The notes beneath the pieces were generated by a model that searched no databases, was not told where the DNA came from, and saw only the letters and a program-made list of their open reading frames with translations. This document shows, piece by piece, positions 22,246-31,370 of a DNA stretch of 45,686 nucleotides. The position numbers were made by a program, and so were the translations under genes. The stretch comes from Phoenicibacter sp963588595. GTDB taxonomy: Bacteria > Actinomycetota > Coriobacteriia > Coriobacteriales > Eggerthellaceae. Every line of letters starts with the position of its first letter. Positions within the stretch are counted from its first letter, which is position 1. The stretch covers positions 1 to 45,686 of the forward strand of contig CAVAIA010000032.1 of assembly GCA_963588595.1 (NCBI GenBank), read 5' to 3'.

Positions 22246-24750
22246 ATGCTAGCACCTTTGAAGTGGATAAATGAATACACGGAACTTTCATTTGCAAGTG
22301 ATGATCAAATTCAGGAGTTATGCGATCGCCTCGATTTAACTGGAACAGGCGTTGAAGGCGTTAACAAAACGGGGGCGTCTTTTGACAAAATTGTGACCGG
22401 AAAAGTTATAAGCAAGGAGAAACATCCAGATTCTGACCATATGTGGGTTTGCCAAGTTGACGTTGGTGAGAAGAATGTGGATGAAAGTGGCAATCCTTGC
22501 CCTTTGCAAATTGTTTGCGGAGCTCAAAATTTCAACGTGGGTGATCATATTGTTGTTTCTATGGTTGGCGCAATTTTGCCAGGGGACGTTAAAATTAAGA
22601 AGGCCAAGCTAAGAGGCATAGTTTCTAATGGAATGAATTGTTCTGAGAGAGAGCTTGGCTTAGGTGACGATCATGATGGAATAATGATTTTGCCAAATGA
22701 TGCTCCAGTTGGAATGGACTTTACTGATTATTATGGCAGCAATGACGTCGTCTTAGATTTAGAGATAACTCCTAACCGCCCTGATTGCCTCTCAATTAGA
22801 GGTCTTGCGCGTGAGTTTGCTGCAATTAACGATAAACCTTGGATAGATCCTCTAGACAAAGATCTTGATGATTTAGATTTAAAGCTCTCTGATGAAAACG
22901 TTAACGATGAGGTTTTAGTTAGCGTTGTTAGTCCAACAAGATGTCCTAGATATACCGCTTGCGTTGTTAAGGGAGTAAAGGTTGGTCCGAGTCCAAAGTG
23001 GTTAGTCGATAAGCTTGCCTCGATGGGTCAGCGAAGCGTTAACAACATTGTTGATGTGACAAACTACATCTTGTTTTTATATGGACAGCCTCTCCATTCT
23101 TTTGATCTAGATTGGCTAAAGAATGGGCAAGATCAAGCTCATATTGTTGTTAGGGGTGCTAGAGAAGGAGAAACTCTAACGACATTGGACGGACAGGCGA
23201 GAGAGTTAAGCGAGGACATGACGCTTATAACAACAGAGAGTGCTGGTCCTGTTGGCTTGGCGGGCGTTATGGGTGGACTTAACTCTGAGATTACAGATTC
23301 AACGACTAACGTTTGCATTGAAGCTGCAACATTTGATCCAGGACGAACATCGAGAACGTCGAGAAACCTCAACTTGTTCAGCGAGTCTTCTATGAGATAT
23401 GAGCGTGAGGTAGATGACCATGATATTGACAAGAGAGCAAAGATCGCTGCAGCTTTAGTTCAAAGCGTTGCAGGTGGCGAGATTTTAAGCGATGGAAATG
23501 GCAATTTTGGGCTTGTTGACGTTTGGGAAGGGAAGAAAGAAACTAATAGCCTTCAATTTAGGGTGGATCGTTTTAACAAATTTGTTGGTGAGAACATAGA
23601 AAAGGGATTTGTTACTAAGGTTCTTAAGAACCTAGGTTGTAAGGTTGATGAAGATGGAGAGTCATTGACTGTTGTCCCTCCAACTTTCCGCCCTGATCTT
23701 GAAAGAGAAGTTGATCTCTACGAAGAAGTTTTGAGGATTTATGGCGAAGATCGAATTCCTTCGACGTTGCCAAGAAGTGAAAAGAGAGTTGGAAAGCTTC
23801 TTAAAGAAGACAAGATAAGAAGGGTGATCGACAGAGCTCTTCGAGCATGTGGTTTAGACGAGACTCTTTCTTATTCATTTACAAGTGAAGCTGAAAATGA
23901 AATGTTTAGACCTAAAGACAACGAGGATTCTCAAAGCGTGGAGATTATTAACCCTCTTAATGCGGAAGAATCGAAGTTAAGACAATCGATTATCCCTGGG
24001 TTGTTAAAGAGTGTTGAATTTAATTTTAACCACGGCGAAAAAACAATTTCCCTTTATGAAATAGGAAAAGTTTTCACAACAACTAATGCAAGACCTTTGC
24101 CTAAAGAAAGAGATCGCATCTCAGGCGTTTTAAGTGGTCTCTCTCAAGTTAAAACGTGGGACGAAGAAGAGCGAAAGTTCGACTTTTTTGATGGTAAGGG
24201 ATGCGTTGAGAAAATTTGTGATGCGCTTAATTTTCAAAAAGTTAGATTCAAGGCTGATGATAATGGGCAATATCCATTCTTGCAACCGGGACGAGCCGCC
24301 CAAGTCCACAGCGGTGGAACTTTAATTGGATGGGTTGGCGAGATTCATCCTCAAGTTTTAGCTGAATTTGGAATTGAAGATGTTGTTGTTGCTTTTGAAA
24401 TTGACATGCACGCTTGCTTGACGTGTGCCAAGGATTCAAAGCAATTTGTCGAGCTCTCAGAATTCCCTGCGATAGAGGTTGACCAAAATTTTGTCGTTGA
24501 TGAGGTTGTTACCTGCGAAAAAATGCAACAAGTTATAACGTCAGCTGGGGGCAAGCTGTTAAGAAAGGCTGCGCTTGTTGACATTTATAGAAATCCAATT
24601 AGCGTTGGAGTTGGAAAGAAATCGATGAGCTTTAAGTTGACTTATCAGGCGCTAGATAGAACGCTTGAGAGTTCTGAGGTAGAAAAACTTCATAACAAGG
24701 TTGTCACCAAGGTTGCAGGTGCGACGGGCGCGACGAAGAGAGGAAAATAG
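22246..24750 (+). CDS. pheT: Phenylalanyl-tRNA synthetase beta subunit
   Basis: This encodes 834 residues with the complete bacterial architecture: an OB-fold tRNA-binding domain (about 40-150, KHPDSDHMWVCQVDVGEK), B3/B4 editing domain (RCPRYTACVV onward, about 220-380), B5 domain (about 410-480), the catalytic-like core (about 490-690) and the C-terminal ferredoxin-like anticodon-binding domain (LSEFPAIEVDQNFVV onward). It assembles with PheS and hydrolyses mischarged Tyr-tRNA. AAAGGAG lies upstream of the ATG and the gene follows pheS by 50 bases. guaA begins five bases after its stop. Confidence 0.98.
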   Translation: MLAPLKWINEYTELSFASDDQIQELCDRLDLTGTGVEGVNKTGASFDKIVTGKVISKEKHPDSDHMWVCQVDVGEKNVDESGNPCPLQIVCGAQNFNVGDHIVVSMVGAILPGDVKIKKAKLRGIVSNGMNCSERELGLGDDHDGIMILPNDAPVGMDFTDYYGSNDVVLDLEITPNRPDCLSIRGLAREFAAINDKPWIDPLDKDLDDLDLKLSDENVNDEVLVSVVSPTRCPRYTACVVKGVKVGPSPKWLVDKLASMGQRSVNNIVDVTNYILFLYGQPLHSFDLDWLKNGQDQAHIVVRGAREGETLTTLDGQARELSEDMTLITTESAGPVGLAGVMGGLNSEITDSTTNVCIEAATFDPGRTSRTSRNLNLFSESSMRYEREVDDHDIDKRAKIAAALVQSVAGGEILSDGNGNFGLVDVWEGKKETNSLQFRVDRFNKFVGENIEKGFVTKVLKNLGCKVDEDGESLTVVPPTFRPDLEREVDLYEEVLRIYGEDRIPSTLPRSEKRVGKLLKEDKIRRVIDRALRACGLDETLSYSFTSEAENEMFRPKDNEDSQSVEIINPLNAEESKLRQSIIPGLLKSVEFNFNHGEKTISLYEIGKVFTTTNARPLPKERDRISGVLSGLSQVKTWDEEERKFDFFDGKGCVEKICDALNFQKVRFKADDNGQYPFLQPGRAAQVHSGGTLIGWVGEIHPQVLAEFGIEDVVVAFEIDMHACLTCAKDSKQFVELSEFPAIEVDQNFVVDEVVTCEKMQQVITSAGGKLLRKAALVDIYRNPISVGVGKKSMSFKLTYQALDRTLESSEVEKLHNKVVTKVAGATGATKRGK

Positions 24751-24754
24751 TCTT

Positions 24755-26344
24755 ATGAAGCCAAGTCAAATTGTCCTTGTCTTTGATTTTGGAGCTCAAT
24801 ATGGACAATTAATCGCAAGAAGAATTCGCGATCTCGGAGTCTACTCCGAAATCGTTCCTTGCGACATCTCTTGCGAAGAGGTCAAGCAAATTAACCCATC
24901 GGCGCTCATTTTTTCTGGAGGGCCAGCGAGTGTTTATGCAAAAGATGCGCCAACAATAGATAAAAGAATTTTAGACTTAGGATTGCCAATTCTAGGTTTT
25001 TGTTATGGGCATCAAATAATTGCTAAAACTTTGGGAGGCAAGGTTGACCAAACTGAAAAGGGTGAATATGGCAAGGCAGAAATTGAGGCGAGCGAATCTG
25101 AACTTTTCAAAGGAACGCCGTCTCAGCAAACAGTTTGGATGAGCCATCGAGACTCTGTCGTTTCGCCTCCAGAAGGTTTTAAAGTCATCGCTTCGACTGA
25201 AATTTGTAAAGTTGCAGCAATGGAAAATGTTGAGAAGAAAATTTTCACTACGCAATTTCACCCAGAGGTTAAACACACAGAGTTCGGGGATCAAATTTTG
25301 AGCAATTTCTTATTTAAAATTTGTCACCTTTCAAACGATTGGTCCCTAGAAGATCTCGCAGATCAATTGATTTTTCAATTGAGAGATAAAATTGGAGATT
25401 CTCACGTTATCTTGGGGCTTTCCGGGGGCGTTGATTCGAGCGTTGTTGCAGCCCTTTTATCGAAAGCGATCGGCAAAAATTTAATATGTGTCTTTGTCAA
25501 CCACGGTTTTTTAAGAAAGAATGAGCCTGAAGAAGTTGAGGATGTTTTCACGCGCGAGTTTGACGTTGATTTTATTCATGTTCATGCGCAAGATAGATAC
25601 CTTAATCTTTTAGGCGGTGTTGTTGACCCTGAGCAAAAGAGAAGAATCATTGGAGAGCAATTTTGGAAGGAATTCTTTAGAGTGGCTAAAGAAAAGTCTG
25701 AAGCCGGCTCTCCCATTAAATTTTTGGCTCAAGGGACGATTTACCCTGACATAATAGAAAGCGGAGCGAGGAAAACAGGAGGGAAAGCCTCGACAATTAA
25801 GAGCCACCACAATCTAATTCCTTTTCCTGAGGGAGTTAACTTTGAATTGATAGAGCCTCTCGACCACCTTTTTAAAGATGAAGTCAGAGAATTAGGGAGT
25901 GTCCTAGGTCTTCCTGATTCGTTGGTTTTTAGACAACCTTTCCCAGGTCCTGGTTTGGCAATTCGCACAATTGGAGAAGTTGATGAAGAAAAGTTGCAAA
26001 TTTTAAAAGATGCAGACGCAATAGTTAGGGAGGAAATTGACGAATATAACTCTAAGCTTTTTGAAGAGACTCAAGAGAGAAATTCAAAGCATTCTTGCTG
26101 GCAATATTTTGCTGTCCTTCCGGACATAAAGAGCGTTGGGGTTATGGGTGATGAGCGAACGTATGAGCGTCCAATTATTATTAGGGCGGTTGAGTCGAGC
26201 GACGCAATGACAGCCGATTGGGCGAAATTGCCTTATGAAGTCTTAGAAAAAATCTCTTCTAGAATTGTAAATGAGGTTAGAGGAGCCAATAGAGTTTGTT
26301 ATGACATAACTTCAAAGCCGCCAGCAACTATTGAGTGGGAATAG
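24755..26344 (+). CDS. guaA: GMP synthase (glutamine-hydrolysing)
   Basis: This encodes 529 residues from the ATG at 24755, which follows GAGAGGA; starting earlier would overlap pheT with a basic non-conserved stretch. The class I glutamine amidotransferase domain comes first (DFGAQYGQLIARRIRDL, nucleophile Cys in GFCYGHQI, His-Glu in FHPEVKHT), then the ATP-pyrophosphatase domain (GLSGGVDSSVVAALL) and the C-terminal dimerisation domain ending TSKPPATIEWE. It aminates XMP to GMP. It is tightly linked to pheT, likely in one transcript. The length is normal. Confidence 0.98.
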   Translation: MKPSQIVLVFDFGAQYGQLIARRIRDLGVYSEIVPCDISCEEVKQINPSALIFSGGPASVYAKDAPTIDKRILDLGLPILGFCYGHQIIAKTLGGKVDQTEKGEYGKAEIEASESELFKGTPSQQTVWMSHRDSVVSPPEGFKVIASTEICKVAAMENVEKKIFTTQFHPEVKHTEFGDQILSNFLFKICHLSNDWSLEDLADQLIFQLRDKIGDSHVILGLSGGVDSSVVAALLSKAIGKNLICVFVNHGFLRKNEPEEVEDVFTREFDVDFIHVHAQDRYLNLLGGVVDPEQKRRIIGEQFWKEFFRVAKEKSEAGSPIKFLAQGTIYPDIIESGARKTGGKASTIKSHHNLIPFPEGVNFELIEPLDHLFKDEVRELGSVLGLPDSLVFRQPFPGPGLAIRTIGEVDEEKLQILKDADAIVREEIDEYNSKLFEETQERNSKHSCWQYFAVLPDIKSVGVMGDERTYERPIIIRAVESSDAMTADWAKLPYEVLEKISSRIVNEVRGANRVCYDITSKPPATIEWE

Positions 26345-26401
26345 TTTTTAATTGCTAAAATTAAGTAATGATCTTTTTTAAAGGAAAAGGAGAATTTGTT
26401 T

Positions 26402-27766
26402 ATGCCGCTTAGCGCAGTTGTTTTAGCAGCGGGCGCAGGGACTCGCATGAAATCAAAAAAGCCAAAGGTTGCGCATGAGATTTTGGGCAAGCCGATGGTC
26501 TCTTACGCTATTGATGCGCTAAAAGAAGCTGGAGCTAAAAAGATATCAGTCGTAGTTGGGCATGGCAAGGAGATTGTGGCTCCGCTTTGTGAAGGTGTTG
26601 AAATTTGTGAGCAAAAGAACATGCTAGGAACGGGCGACGCTGTTATGAGCGCTAAAGAAGTCTATAAAGAAACATCTGGATCGATCTTGGTAACTTATGG
26701 CGATTGTCCTTTGATCACTTCTAACACTTTAAAGCAACTTGCAAAAAAAAGAGAAGAAGAAAATGCGGTTGCATGCGTGTTAACGACGATTCTCGATGAT
26801 CCATTTGGGTATGGAAGAATTGTAAGAGATGAAAATGGGGAGGTCTTAAAGAACGTTGAAGAGAAAGATTGCACTCAAGAGCAACGTTTAATAAAAGAAT
26901 GCAACACGGGATTTTATTGCTTTGATGTAAACGAGCTTTTCTCTGCGTTAGAGAAGGTCACTAATGATAATGCTCAAGGAGAGTTTTATTTAACTGACGT
27001 TATTGAGGTTTTGACTGGCGAGGGCAAAAGGGTAGTTTCAATTTTGTCAAAAGATAAGGACGAGCTTTTAGGAGTTAACTCTCGCGAACAACTTTGCGAC
27101 GCGCAAAAGATTATGCAAAAGAGAATTAACAAAAGACATATGGAGCAAGGCGTTAGCATTTGGGATCCAACTTCAACTTTTATAAGTTCTGAAGTTGAGC
27201 TATCTTCGGATGTAGAGATTATGCCAAACACAATTTTGCTGGGAAAAACAAGGATAGGAGAGGATTGCCTAGTTGGTCCAAACACGCGCCTTAACAATGT
27301 TTGCGTTGGAAAAGGGTGCGTTATCGACGAAACAATTGGAATAGATGCAAAAATTGAAGACAACGTCAAAACTGGACCTCGTTGTTATTTGAGACCAGGC
27401 GCTCATTTGATGCAAGGTTCGAAGGCGGGAACTTGCGTTGAAATAAAAAAGTCAACTATCGGGAAAAATTCAAAAGTTCCACATTTGTCATATGTTGGAG
27501 ACGCGACAATTGGAGAGAATGCAAATCTTGGAGCAGGAACAATCACTTGCAATTATGACGGGGAAAATAAGCATGAAACAAAAATTGGAAATAACGCCTT
27601 TATTGGGTCTTCAACGATGTTAGTCTCTCCTGTCAACGTCGGAAACGACGTTGTTATTGGAGCCGGAAGTGTTATAACCGAAGATGTTCCCGAAAACGCT
27701 CTTGCATTGGGAAGAGGAAGGCAAGTCAATAAGCTTAACAGAGTCAAAACTAAAGAGGAGGAGTAA
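26402..27766 (+). CDS. glmU: Bifunctional UDP-N-acetylglucosamine pyrophosphorylase / glucosamine-1-phosphate acetyltransferase
   Basis: This encodes 454 residues from the ATG at 26402, with AGGAG nine bases upstream; a TTG six bases earlier is also in frame but less likely. The uridylyltransferase domain begins VVLAAGAGTRMKSKKPKV and includes LVTYGDCPLI; from about residue 250 a left-handed beta-helix of hexapeptide repeats forms the acetyltransferase (GPRCYLRPGAHLMQGSKAG, YVGDATIGENANLGAGTITC). It makes UDP-GlcNAc for peptidoglycan, the same metabolite that zeta toxins attack, though the genes are unlinked. prs starts three bases after the stop, a pairing common in Gram-positives. Confidence 0.98.
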   Translation: MPLSAVVLAAGAGTRMKSKKPKVAHEILGKPMVSYAIDALKEAGAKKISVVVGHGKEIVAPLCEGVEICEQKNMLGTGDAVMSAKEVYKETSGSILVTYGDCPLITSNTLKQLAKKREEENAVACVLTTILDDPFGYGRIVRDENGEVLKNVEEKDCTQEQRLIKECNTGFYCFDVNELFSALEKVTNDNAQGEFYLTDVIEVLTGEGKRVVSILSKDKDELLGVNSREQLCDAQKIMQKRINKRHMEQGVSIWDPTSTFISSEVELSSDVEIMPNTILLGKTRIGEDCLVGPNTRLNNVCVGKGCVIDETIGIDAKIEDNVKTGPRCYLRPGAHLMQGSKAGTCVEIKKSTIGKNSKVPHLSYVGDATIGENANLGAGTITCNYDGENKHETKIGNNAFIGSSTMLVSPVNVGNDVVIGAGSVITEDVPENALALGRGRQVNKLNRVKTKEEE

Positions 27767-27769
27767 GAG

Positions 27770-28741
27770 ATGACAGAAATGAAAAAGACAATGGCACTGT
27801 TTTCTGGTTCCGTCTATCCACAATTGTCTGAAGAGATTGCAAAAAACCTTGGTGTTGAACTTGGCAATGTTAAGCTTGAAAAGTTCGCGAACGGAGAGAT
27901 TTATGCAAGGTATCTAGAAAGCGTTCGAGGTTGTGACGTTTTTTTGATTCAATCTGTCGCCGGCGAGCATATAAATGATGCGCTCATGGAGCTCTTAATC
28001 ATGGCTGACGCTGCTAAGCGCGCCTCGGCAAGAACCATAACTGCAGTTGTCACTCATTATGGCTATGCGCGTCAAGATCGCAAAGCTGCAGCAAGAGAGC
28101 CAATAACGGCCAAGTTGGTCGCAGACCTTATGACTGTTTCAGGGATTCAAAGAGTGATGACGATAGATTTACATCAAAATCAAATTCAAGGTTTCTTTAA
28201 TTTCCCAGTTGATCATCTAACTGGATTGCCGATTTTGGTTGATTATTTCAAGGCGAAGCAATTTGAAGATCGCGAGGTTTGCATTGTTTCTCCTGATGTG
28301 GGTCGCGCAAAAGCCGCAAAGAAGTTTAGCGATATGATGATGGCAGATTTAGCTATTATGCACAAAGGCAGACCTGGTCATAATAAGGCTGAGATAACAG
28401 CGTTAATCGGGGATGTTAAAGATAAAGTTTGCATAATAAACGATGACATGATTGACACAGGCGGCACGATAGTTGCTGCTGCTGAAACATTGAAGGCTAA
28501 AGGTGCCGCTGAGATATATATATGTTGCACTCACCCTGTTCTTTCTGGACCTGCTTTTGAGAGATTGGAAAATGCGCCTGTTGAAGAGGTTGTTTGTTGT
28601 AACACTATTCCAGTCCCTTCAGATAAATTGACTGGGAAAATTAAGCTAGTGAGTGTCGCGCCTTTGTTCGCTCGCGCGATAGACAATGTTTATAACAATG
28701 GAAGTGTTTCAACGCTTTTCGACCCTGATTTTGCTCTTTAG
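27770..28741 (+). CDS. prs: Ribose-phosphate pyrophosphokinase (PRPP synthase)
   Basis: This encodes 323 residues of the class I PRPP synthase family. Key segments are FANGEIYARYLESVRG, the metal-binding DLHQNQIQGFFNFPVDHL, SPDVGRAKAAKKF and the PRPP loop NDDMIDTGGTI. It converts ribose-5-phosphate and ATP to PRPP for nucleotide, histidine and tryptophan synthesis. GGAGGAG overlaps the end of glmU just ahead of the ATG, so the two are translated in tandem. The pth gene starts five bases after the stop. Confidence 0.98.
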   Translation: MTEMKKTMALFSGSVYPQLSEEIAKNLGVELGNVKLEKFANGEIYARYLESVRGCDVFLIQSVAGEHINDALMELLIMADAAKRASARTITAVVTHYGYARQDRKAAAREPITAKLVADLMTVSGIQRVMTIDLHQNQIQGFFNFPVDHLTGLPILVDYFKAKQFEDREVCIVSPDVGRAKAAKKFSDMMMADLAIMHKGRPGHNKAEITALIGDVKDKVCIINDDMIDTGGTIVAAAETLKAKGAAEIYICCTHPVLSGPAFERLENAPVEEVVCCNTIPVPSDKLTGKIKLVSVAPLFARAIDNVYNNGSVSTLFDPDFAL

Positions 28742-28746
28742 TTGCT

Positions 28747-29328
28747 GTGAGAAATTCGCATTCAAGCTTTGATCTTTTAATCGTCGGACTTGGAAATCCA
28801 GGCGATGATTATGAACACACTTTGCACAACATCGGTTTTGATGTTGTTGATTTAATTTCTGAAGAGGGAGACGTTAATTATTGGAAAGAAGAGTGTGGTG
28901 CAAAGACTGCACGGATTAAGGTTGGTGAGAAAAATGTTCTTATCGCGAAACCGCAATCGTTTATGAACACTTCTGGCGGACCTGTCAGTGAGTTAATGAA
29001 GAAGTATAAGTTGAAGAGCAGGTCTTTGGTTGTTGTGCATGATGATCTTGATCTAGATCCAGGCGTCGTTAGAGTCAAGAATAAAGGAACGGCTGGGGGA
29101 CATAATGGCGTCAAAAGCATAATTAGTAAGCTAGGCTCTAATGATTTTGTTCATGTTAAAGTTGGAATTGGGCATCCTAAGGGGCGAAAACCAGTTGTCG
29201 ATTGGGTTTTAAATAGACCTTTGAAAGAGGATGCAATTGCAATTAACGAGGGAATTGAAGTTGCATCTAGAGCGGTTTTAGCTCTTTGCGAAAAGAGTGT
29301 TGATAAAGTTCAAAATGAGTTTAATTAA
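28747..29328 (+). CDS. pth: Peptidyl-tRNA hydrolase
   Basis: This encodes 193 residues. The start is GTG at 28747, five bases after the prs stop. Conserved features are LIVGLGNPGDDYEHTLHNIG, in which the catalytic histidine is in THNxG register (Leu replaces the usual Arg), AKPQSFMNTSGGPV, and VVHDDLDLDPG with the catalytic aspartate, then GTAGGHNGVKSI. The enzyme frees tRNA from prematurely released peptidyl-tRNA. It is part of the tight prs-pth-yigZ-tcdA-tatD-dinB run. Confidence 0.96.
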   Translation: MRNSHSSFDLLIVGLGNPGDDYEHTLHNIGFDVVDLISEEGDVNYWKEECGAKTARIKVGEKNVLIAKPQSFMNTSGGPVSELMKKYKLKSRSLVVVHDDLDLDPGVVRVKNKGTAGGHNGVKSIISKLGSNDFVHVKVGIGHPKGRKPVVDWVLNRPLKEDAIAINEGIEVASRAVLALCEKSVDKVQNEFN

Positions 29329-29919
29329 TTGAGCGAAGAAATCAAAGATAGAACTATTCGAAATTTCGCTAAAGCTCAAATTATTGAGAAAAAGTCTAAG
29401 TTCATTTCGCAAATAAAGCATGTTGAAACCGAGGAAGAAGCGATTTCGTTTATAAAGGAAGTTAAGAAGGAAAACTCTCAAGCAAGACATAATGTTTATG
29501 CTTATATCATTTCAAAAAAACAGAATGTTGACGATAGTGGAAAGACGCAATTTTTTTCCGAAAGAGTTCGATTTAGCGATGATGGCGAGCCATCTCAAAC
29601 AGCAGGAACCCCTGTCTTGAATGCTCTTAAGTCAGAAAATTTGGCAGACGTTGCTTGCGTTGTGACGCGCTATTTCGGAGGAATTTTGCTTGGCACTGGG
29701 GGTCTTTCTCGTGCCTACTTCTCATCTGCCAAAGCCGCGATCGATGATGCAAAAGAGAGAGGCGAAGTTGTTGACATCGTAAATTATAAGGATGAAATAA
29801 TTGAATGTGATTATAAAGAGTTAGATTTTAATAAAAAGTTGATCGAAGATAAAAAAGGAATTATTGACGACATCGATTATGGAGCTAAAGTTGTTATAAA
29901 GGCGAGGATTCCACTTTAA
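29329..29919 (+). CDS. YigZ/IMPACT (UPF0029) family protein
   Basis: This encodes 196 residues starting at TTG (29329), immediately after the pth stop. The N-terminal IMPACT fold is clear: KKSKFISQIKHVETEEEA, ARHNVYAYII, FSDDGEPSQTAGTPVLNAL and the glycine-rich VTRYFGGILLGTGGLSRAY. A C-terminal ferredoxin-like domain follows but is short. Bacterial YigZ is suspected to act in translation or regulation of protein turnover; no reaction is established. Location within a translation and tRNA-modification gene run fits but does not prove that. The next gene overlaps its stop. Confidence 0.9.
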   Translation: MSEEIKDRTIRNFAKAQIIEKKSKFISQIKHVETEEEAISFIKEVKKENSQARHNVYAYIISKKQNVDDSGKTQFFSERVRFSDDGEPSQTAGTPVLNALKSENLADVACVVTRYFGGILLGTGGLSRAYFSSAKAAIDDAKERGEVVDIVNYKDEIIECDYKELDFNKKLIEDKKGIIDDIDYGAKVVIKARIPL

Positions 29920-30653
29920 TGCAAGGTTTTAATGACAGATCAAGACGACTTTGGGGCAATGATGCCTTCGAAAAGATACGCTATTCAAGAGTTTGCGTTT
30001 TGGGTCTTGGTGGAGTTGGATCTTTTGCACTTTCCTCTTTTGTTAGAGGGGGAGTTGAGAATTTATTGCTCCTAGATGGAGATGAAGTTGATAAAAGCAA
30101 TATCAATCGACAAGCCCTCGCTTTTCAATCGACTGTTGGAAAAAGAAAGGTTGAAGTTGCAAAGGATTTTGTTTGTGAGATTAATCCCTTGTGCAAAGTT
30201 TCGACAATAGATAAGTTTATCTTGACAAGTGATGTTGAGAATGTGTGTGATCAAATAGAGGATTTTAAACCTGATTGGATAGTGGATGCCATAGACTCGA
30301 TTTCGATTAAGCTTCTTTTGGCTGAGCATTTTGTTCGAGATAATAAATTTTCAAACTATATTTCAGCAATGGGAGCGGCGAATAAATTTGATCCCACTCG
30401 TTTTTCAATAACAAAACTTTTTTCGACTAAAAATGATGGATTAAGCAGGATTATGAGAAAAGAAGTGAGGAAAAGAGAGATAGGCGATTTCTTAGTTTGT
30501 GCGAGTGACGAAAAGAATTGCGTCAATGAAGACGCCGCTATAACAAGGGCAGGTGAAAAGAAAATTCTTGGCTCATCAAGTTTTATCCCGCCGATAATGG
30601 GGCATATGATCGCAGGATATGTTATGAATCAAATAGCAAGTTCTAACTTCTAA
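29919..30653 (+). CDS. tcdA: tRNA threonylcarbamoyladenosine dehydratase (ThiF/MoeB-like)
   Basis: This encodes 244 residues of the E1-like superfamily. VLGLGGVGSFALSSFVRGG is the nucleotide-binding loop, LLLDGDEVDKSNINRQALAF gives the Arg and Asp of the adenylation site, and DAIDSISIKLLL the later acidic motif. TcdA uses ATP to cyclise t6A37 of tRNAs to ct6A. The SNINRQ motif and the absence of a rhodanese domain favour TcdA over MoeB or ThiF. The start codon overlaps the previous stop (TAATG). The length is slightly shorter than the E. coli enzyme. Confidence 0.9.
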   Translation: MQGFNDRSRRLWGNDAFEKIRYSRVCVLGLGGVGSFALSSFVRGGVENLLLLDGDEVDKSNINRQALAFQSTVGKRKVEVAKDFVCEINPLCKVSTIDKFILTSDVENVCDQIEDFKPDWIVDAIDSISIKLLLAEHFVRDNKFSNYISAMGAANKFDPTRFSITKLFSTKNDGLSRIMRKEVRKREIGDFLVCASDEKNCVNEDAAITRAGEKKILGSSSFIPPIMGHMIAGYVMNQIASSNF

Positions 30654-30657
30654 GGGA

Positions 30658-31362
30658 ATGGGCAAAGTTTTAAAAGAAAATGAGGTCTTAAAACGCTTAG
30701 ACGTCGACGTTAGCTATTTTGATGCTCATATGCACCTCGCCTGGATCGATGATAAAGATCATTTTTATAAAGAACTAAAAGACAAGAGAATGAAAGTGTT
30801 TGCTTGCACTGTCAAACCAAGCGAATTCTTGTCTTTGGAAAAAAGTGCTGGACTTCAAAATGCTTTTCCTGCCCTGGGTCTTCACCCTTGGTTTTTAGAA
30901 GAGGAAGACATAGAACAATTTGCTAGGTTAGCTCGTGCAACTAAATTTATTGGAGAGATTGGTCTTGATTTCAAGAGTGCTAAAGCTAAAGATAGAAAAC
31001 TTCAAGTCAAGGGATTTAAAACAGCTTGCAACAGCATTAGCTCAAATTCAATCATTTCTATCCATAGCGTCGGAACAAAGGGTAAAACTCACGAAATTTT
31101 GAAAAGTTCAGGGAGACTTGACGATTGCATTTGCATTTATCATTGGTTTTCGGATGACGCAAAAACTTTATCTCAAGCGATTGAGGACGGATGTTATTTT
31201 TCAATAAATAGATCAATGTTTGAATCCAGGAGAGGCAAAGAATATTTGAAAGTCATCCCAAGAGAGAGGATTTTGTTGGAGACAGATTCTCCCCGTTTTA
31301 AGGGGGACGCGTATTTATTTTCCGACCTAGAATTCATGTCTGACACCCTTTTGCAACTATAA
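30658..31362 (+). CDS. TatD-family metal-dependent hydrolase
   Basis: This encodes 234 residues of the TIM-barrel amidohydrolase superfamily. Metal-binding positions are visible as DAHMHL (first strand), ALGLHPW, GEIGLDF (glutamate), IHSVG and ETDSP near the end. TatD proteins are 3'-5' nucleases or D-aminoacyl-tRNA deacylase-like; the specific substrate is unknown. The protein is short by about 20 residues against YabD/TatD. The start follows the tcdA stop by four bases, and the gene sits in the tRNA/DNA-maintenance run ahead of the Y-family polymerase. Confidence 0.87.
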   Translation: MGKVLKENEVLKRLDVDVSYFDAHMHLAWIDDKDHFYKELKDKRMKVFACTVKPSEFLSLEKSAGLQNAFPALGLHPWFLEEEDIEQFARLARATKFIGEIGLDFKSAKAKDRKLQVKGFKTACNSISSNSIISIHSVGTKGKTHEILKSSGRLDDCICIYHWFSDDAKTLSQAIEDGCYFSINRSMFESRRGKEYLKVIPRERILLETDSPRFKGDAYLFSDLEFMSDTLLQL

Positions 31363-31370
31363 TAAAGGTC